Shown here piece after piece: positions 19,543 through 20,495 of a stretch of DNA of 20,495 bases (positions are counted from its first letter, which is position 1; each line of letters begins with the position of its first letter). Source of the stretch: Pelargonium nanum (Eukaryota; Streptophyta; Magnoliopsida; Geraniales; Geraniaceae); assembly GCA_036897485.1 (NCBI GenBank), contig JAYMTF010001948.1, positions 1-20,495 on the forward strand, written 5' to 3'. The position numbers and the translations under genes are program-made. The notes below the pieces were generated by a model that did no database searches, was not told where the DNA came from, and was given only the letters and a program-made list of their open reading frames with translations.

Positions 19543-19632
19543 TGGGCCTAGATATGGGCCTAACTCCATCTTTTATTTTACATTAATATTTGGGCCTGTC
19601 TACTTTTCTGTCACCGGCATGGTTTATGGGCC
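19543..19632 (-). promoter_or_regulatory. Four TGGGCC site II motifs upstream of EF-P
   Basis: TGGGCC occurs at 19543-19548, 19555-19560, 19591-19596 and 19627-19632, about 175-265 bp upstream of the minus-strand ATG. Clustered site II motifs are an established feature of promoters of plant ribosomal, mitochondrial and plastid housekeeping genes and are bound by TCP factors. That fits a constitutive, growth-linked translation factor. Function here is inferred from position. Confidence 0.55.
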
Positions 19633-19639
19633 TTTGTTG

Positions 19640-20495
19640 GTTAGTTTTTCTTTTTTGTTTACATAAATTACTCTATTTTATTCGATAAATATCATTTGGT
19701 ACCAACTCGGAATGTGTATTTAACATTGAAATGGTGGACACAACAATCGTTTTATCCACCTCATTTGCATATTGTTTCACAAATACAAGTTCTATTATAT
19801 CAAATATTTGAGTTAAATTGAAACTAACACCGAATATCAAGTCGAAAATCTTAGTTTCCTCTTTTTCTCGGGCTCTATCTTCAGCAACAACATGAATACC
19901 ATTAATTTCAATGACAGTCGAATGACATCATTGAGTCCTTGCCAATAAAATGTCTCGCAACAATGCAAAATAATACACATCAGCTCATAACGGAAGAAAA
20001 AACAATTGTGCGCTAATAAAAGAAGACTAAATAAAACTTCAAACAATGAAACATATGCAATATAAACAAACTACAAAAATAAAAATAAAAATTTCTTAAA
20101 TGTGATTTCAAACATTATAGCATGAGAAAAATTAATCTACTCATAGTAAAATATACTCTCACAAACTAACATATAGCGGAGGGCGGAGGCGGAGATAACA
20201 AGACATTTGCATGCTAGAGGAGTATAAGATGAGCCAGTAATGATGATGAAACCAAAAGTAAAATTATTGGGTCAGATCTGTCAAATGTGTGTTTTCCAAT
20301 ATGAAAAAAATAGTAGAATTATTGCGGATCGAACAAAAAATATCGACGGTTGTTCAAATGAACAACTAGAGAGGAGAGAAAAACCAAGTTTCTAAAACAG
20401 ATGTATCGTTTGGGAACTGTTTTTTTGATAAGGGAAAGTCGAGGTGATAAGGGCAAGTTGATAGTCAAACTAAAATACAACGTTTGATAAATCAG
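19640..20495. other. Spacer at the right end, no gene recognised
   Basis: AT-rich sequence. The open frame at 19837-20046 on the minus strand is Leu/Phe/Cys-rich and looks like chance. A small GGCGGAGG-type purine patch lies near 20177-20194. No domain, RNA gene or clear transposon was seen. Confidence 0.45.

Noticed and set aside
1..20495. tRNA, rRNA, CRISPR or prokaryote-type operon features
   Set aside because: None was recognised on reading either strand; the introns and gene families show plant nuclear DNA. A tRNA/snoRNA covariance scan was not possible here.

Overview
This window is nuclear DNA from a flowering plant, most likely a dicot. The genes have plant-type GT-AG introns and AT-rich, repeat-strewn spacers. 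They encode a plant-specific LRR receptor kinase, a nuclear-encoded plastid elongation factor P and a plant-type DUF7356 membrane protein. I cannot name the species. There is no bacterial operon logic here; each gene is its own transcription unit.

Layout. 1-1673: repeats (a degenerate ~30-bp tandem array at 7-115 and a large imperfect palindrome at about 485-830), then a promoter with clustered ACGT and W-box motifs, a TATA box at 977-983 and a leader with short upstream ORFs. 1674-4766 (+): a two-exon LRR receptor-like kinase of the IRK/PXC2 type (974 aa), nearest to PXC2/CANAR, with an HYN catalytic loop in place of HRD. 4767-7474: no gene recognised; poly-T, a small hairpin and an 81-bp tandem duplication. 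7475-13219 (-): a four-exon gene for a 412-aa type I membrane protein with a DUF7356 domain, a lumenal/apoplastic 11-residue repeat array rich in N-glycosylation sequons and a Trp/Asp tail. Its second intron is 3,885 bp and holds several transposon-like remnants. 13220-14230: divergent upstream region with site II (TGGGCY) motifs and a TTGGG repeat that could form a G-quadruplex. 14231-14617 (+): an intronless gene for a 128-aa protein of unknown function with a perfect RSxSxP motif. About 15047-15810 (+): a protein-like fragment broken by an in-frame TGA, probably a pseudogene. 15875-19367 (-): a seven-exon gene for plastid EF-P (240 aa), with a TRIM/LTR-like remnant in its last intron and four TGGGCC motifs upstream. 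19640-20495: no gene recognised.

The genes do not form a pathway: one is a cell-surface developmental receptor, one a secretory-pathway membrane protein of unknown role, one an unknown small protein and one a plastid translation factor. I found no convincing undescribed multi-gene system. The best leads are the palindrome, the sequon-rich repeat array with its acidic-Trp tail, the small RSxSxP protein and the broken coding fragment, which shares a 21-bp match with the EF-P last intron. All exon boundaries were read by hand from splice consensus, frame continuity and remembered family sequence; no alignment or search was run.
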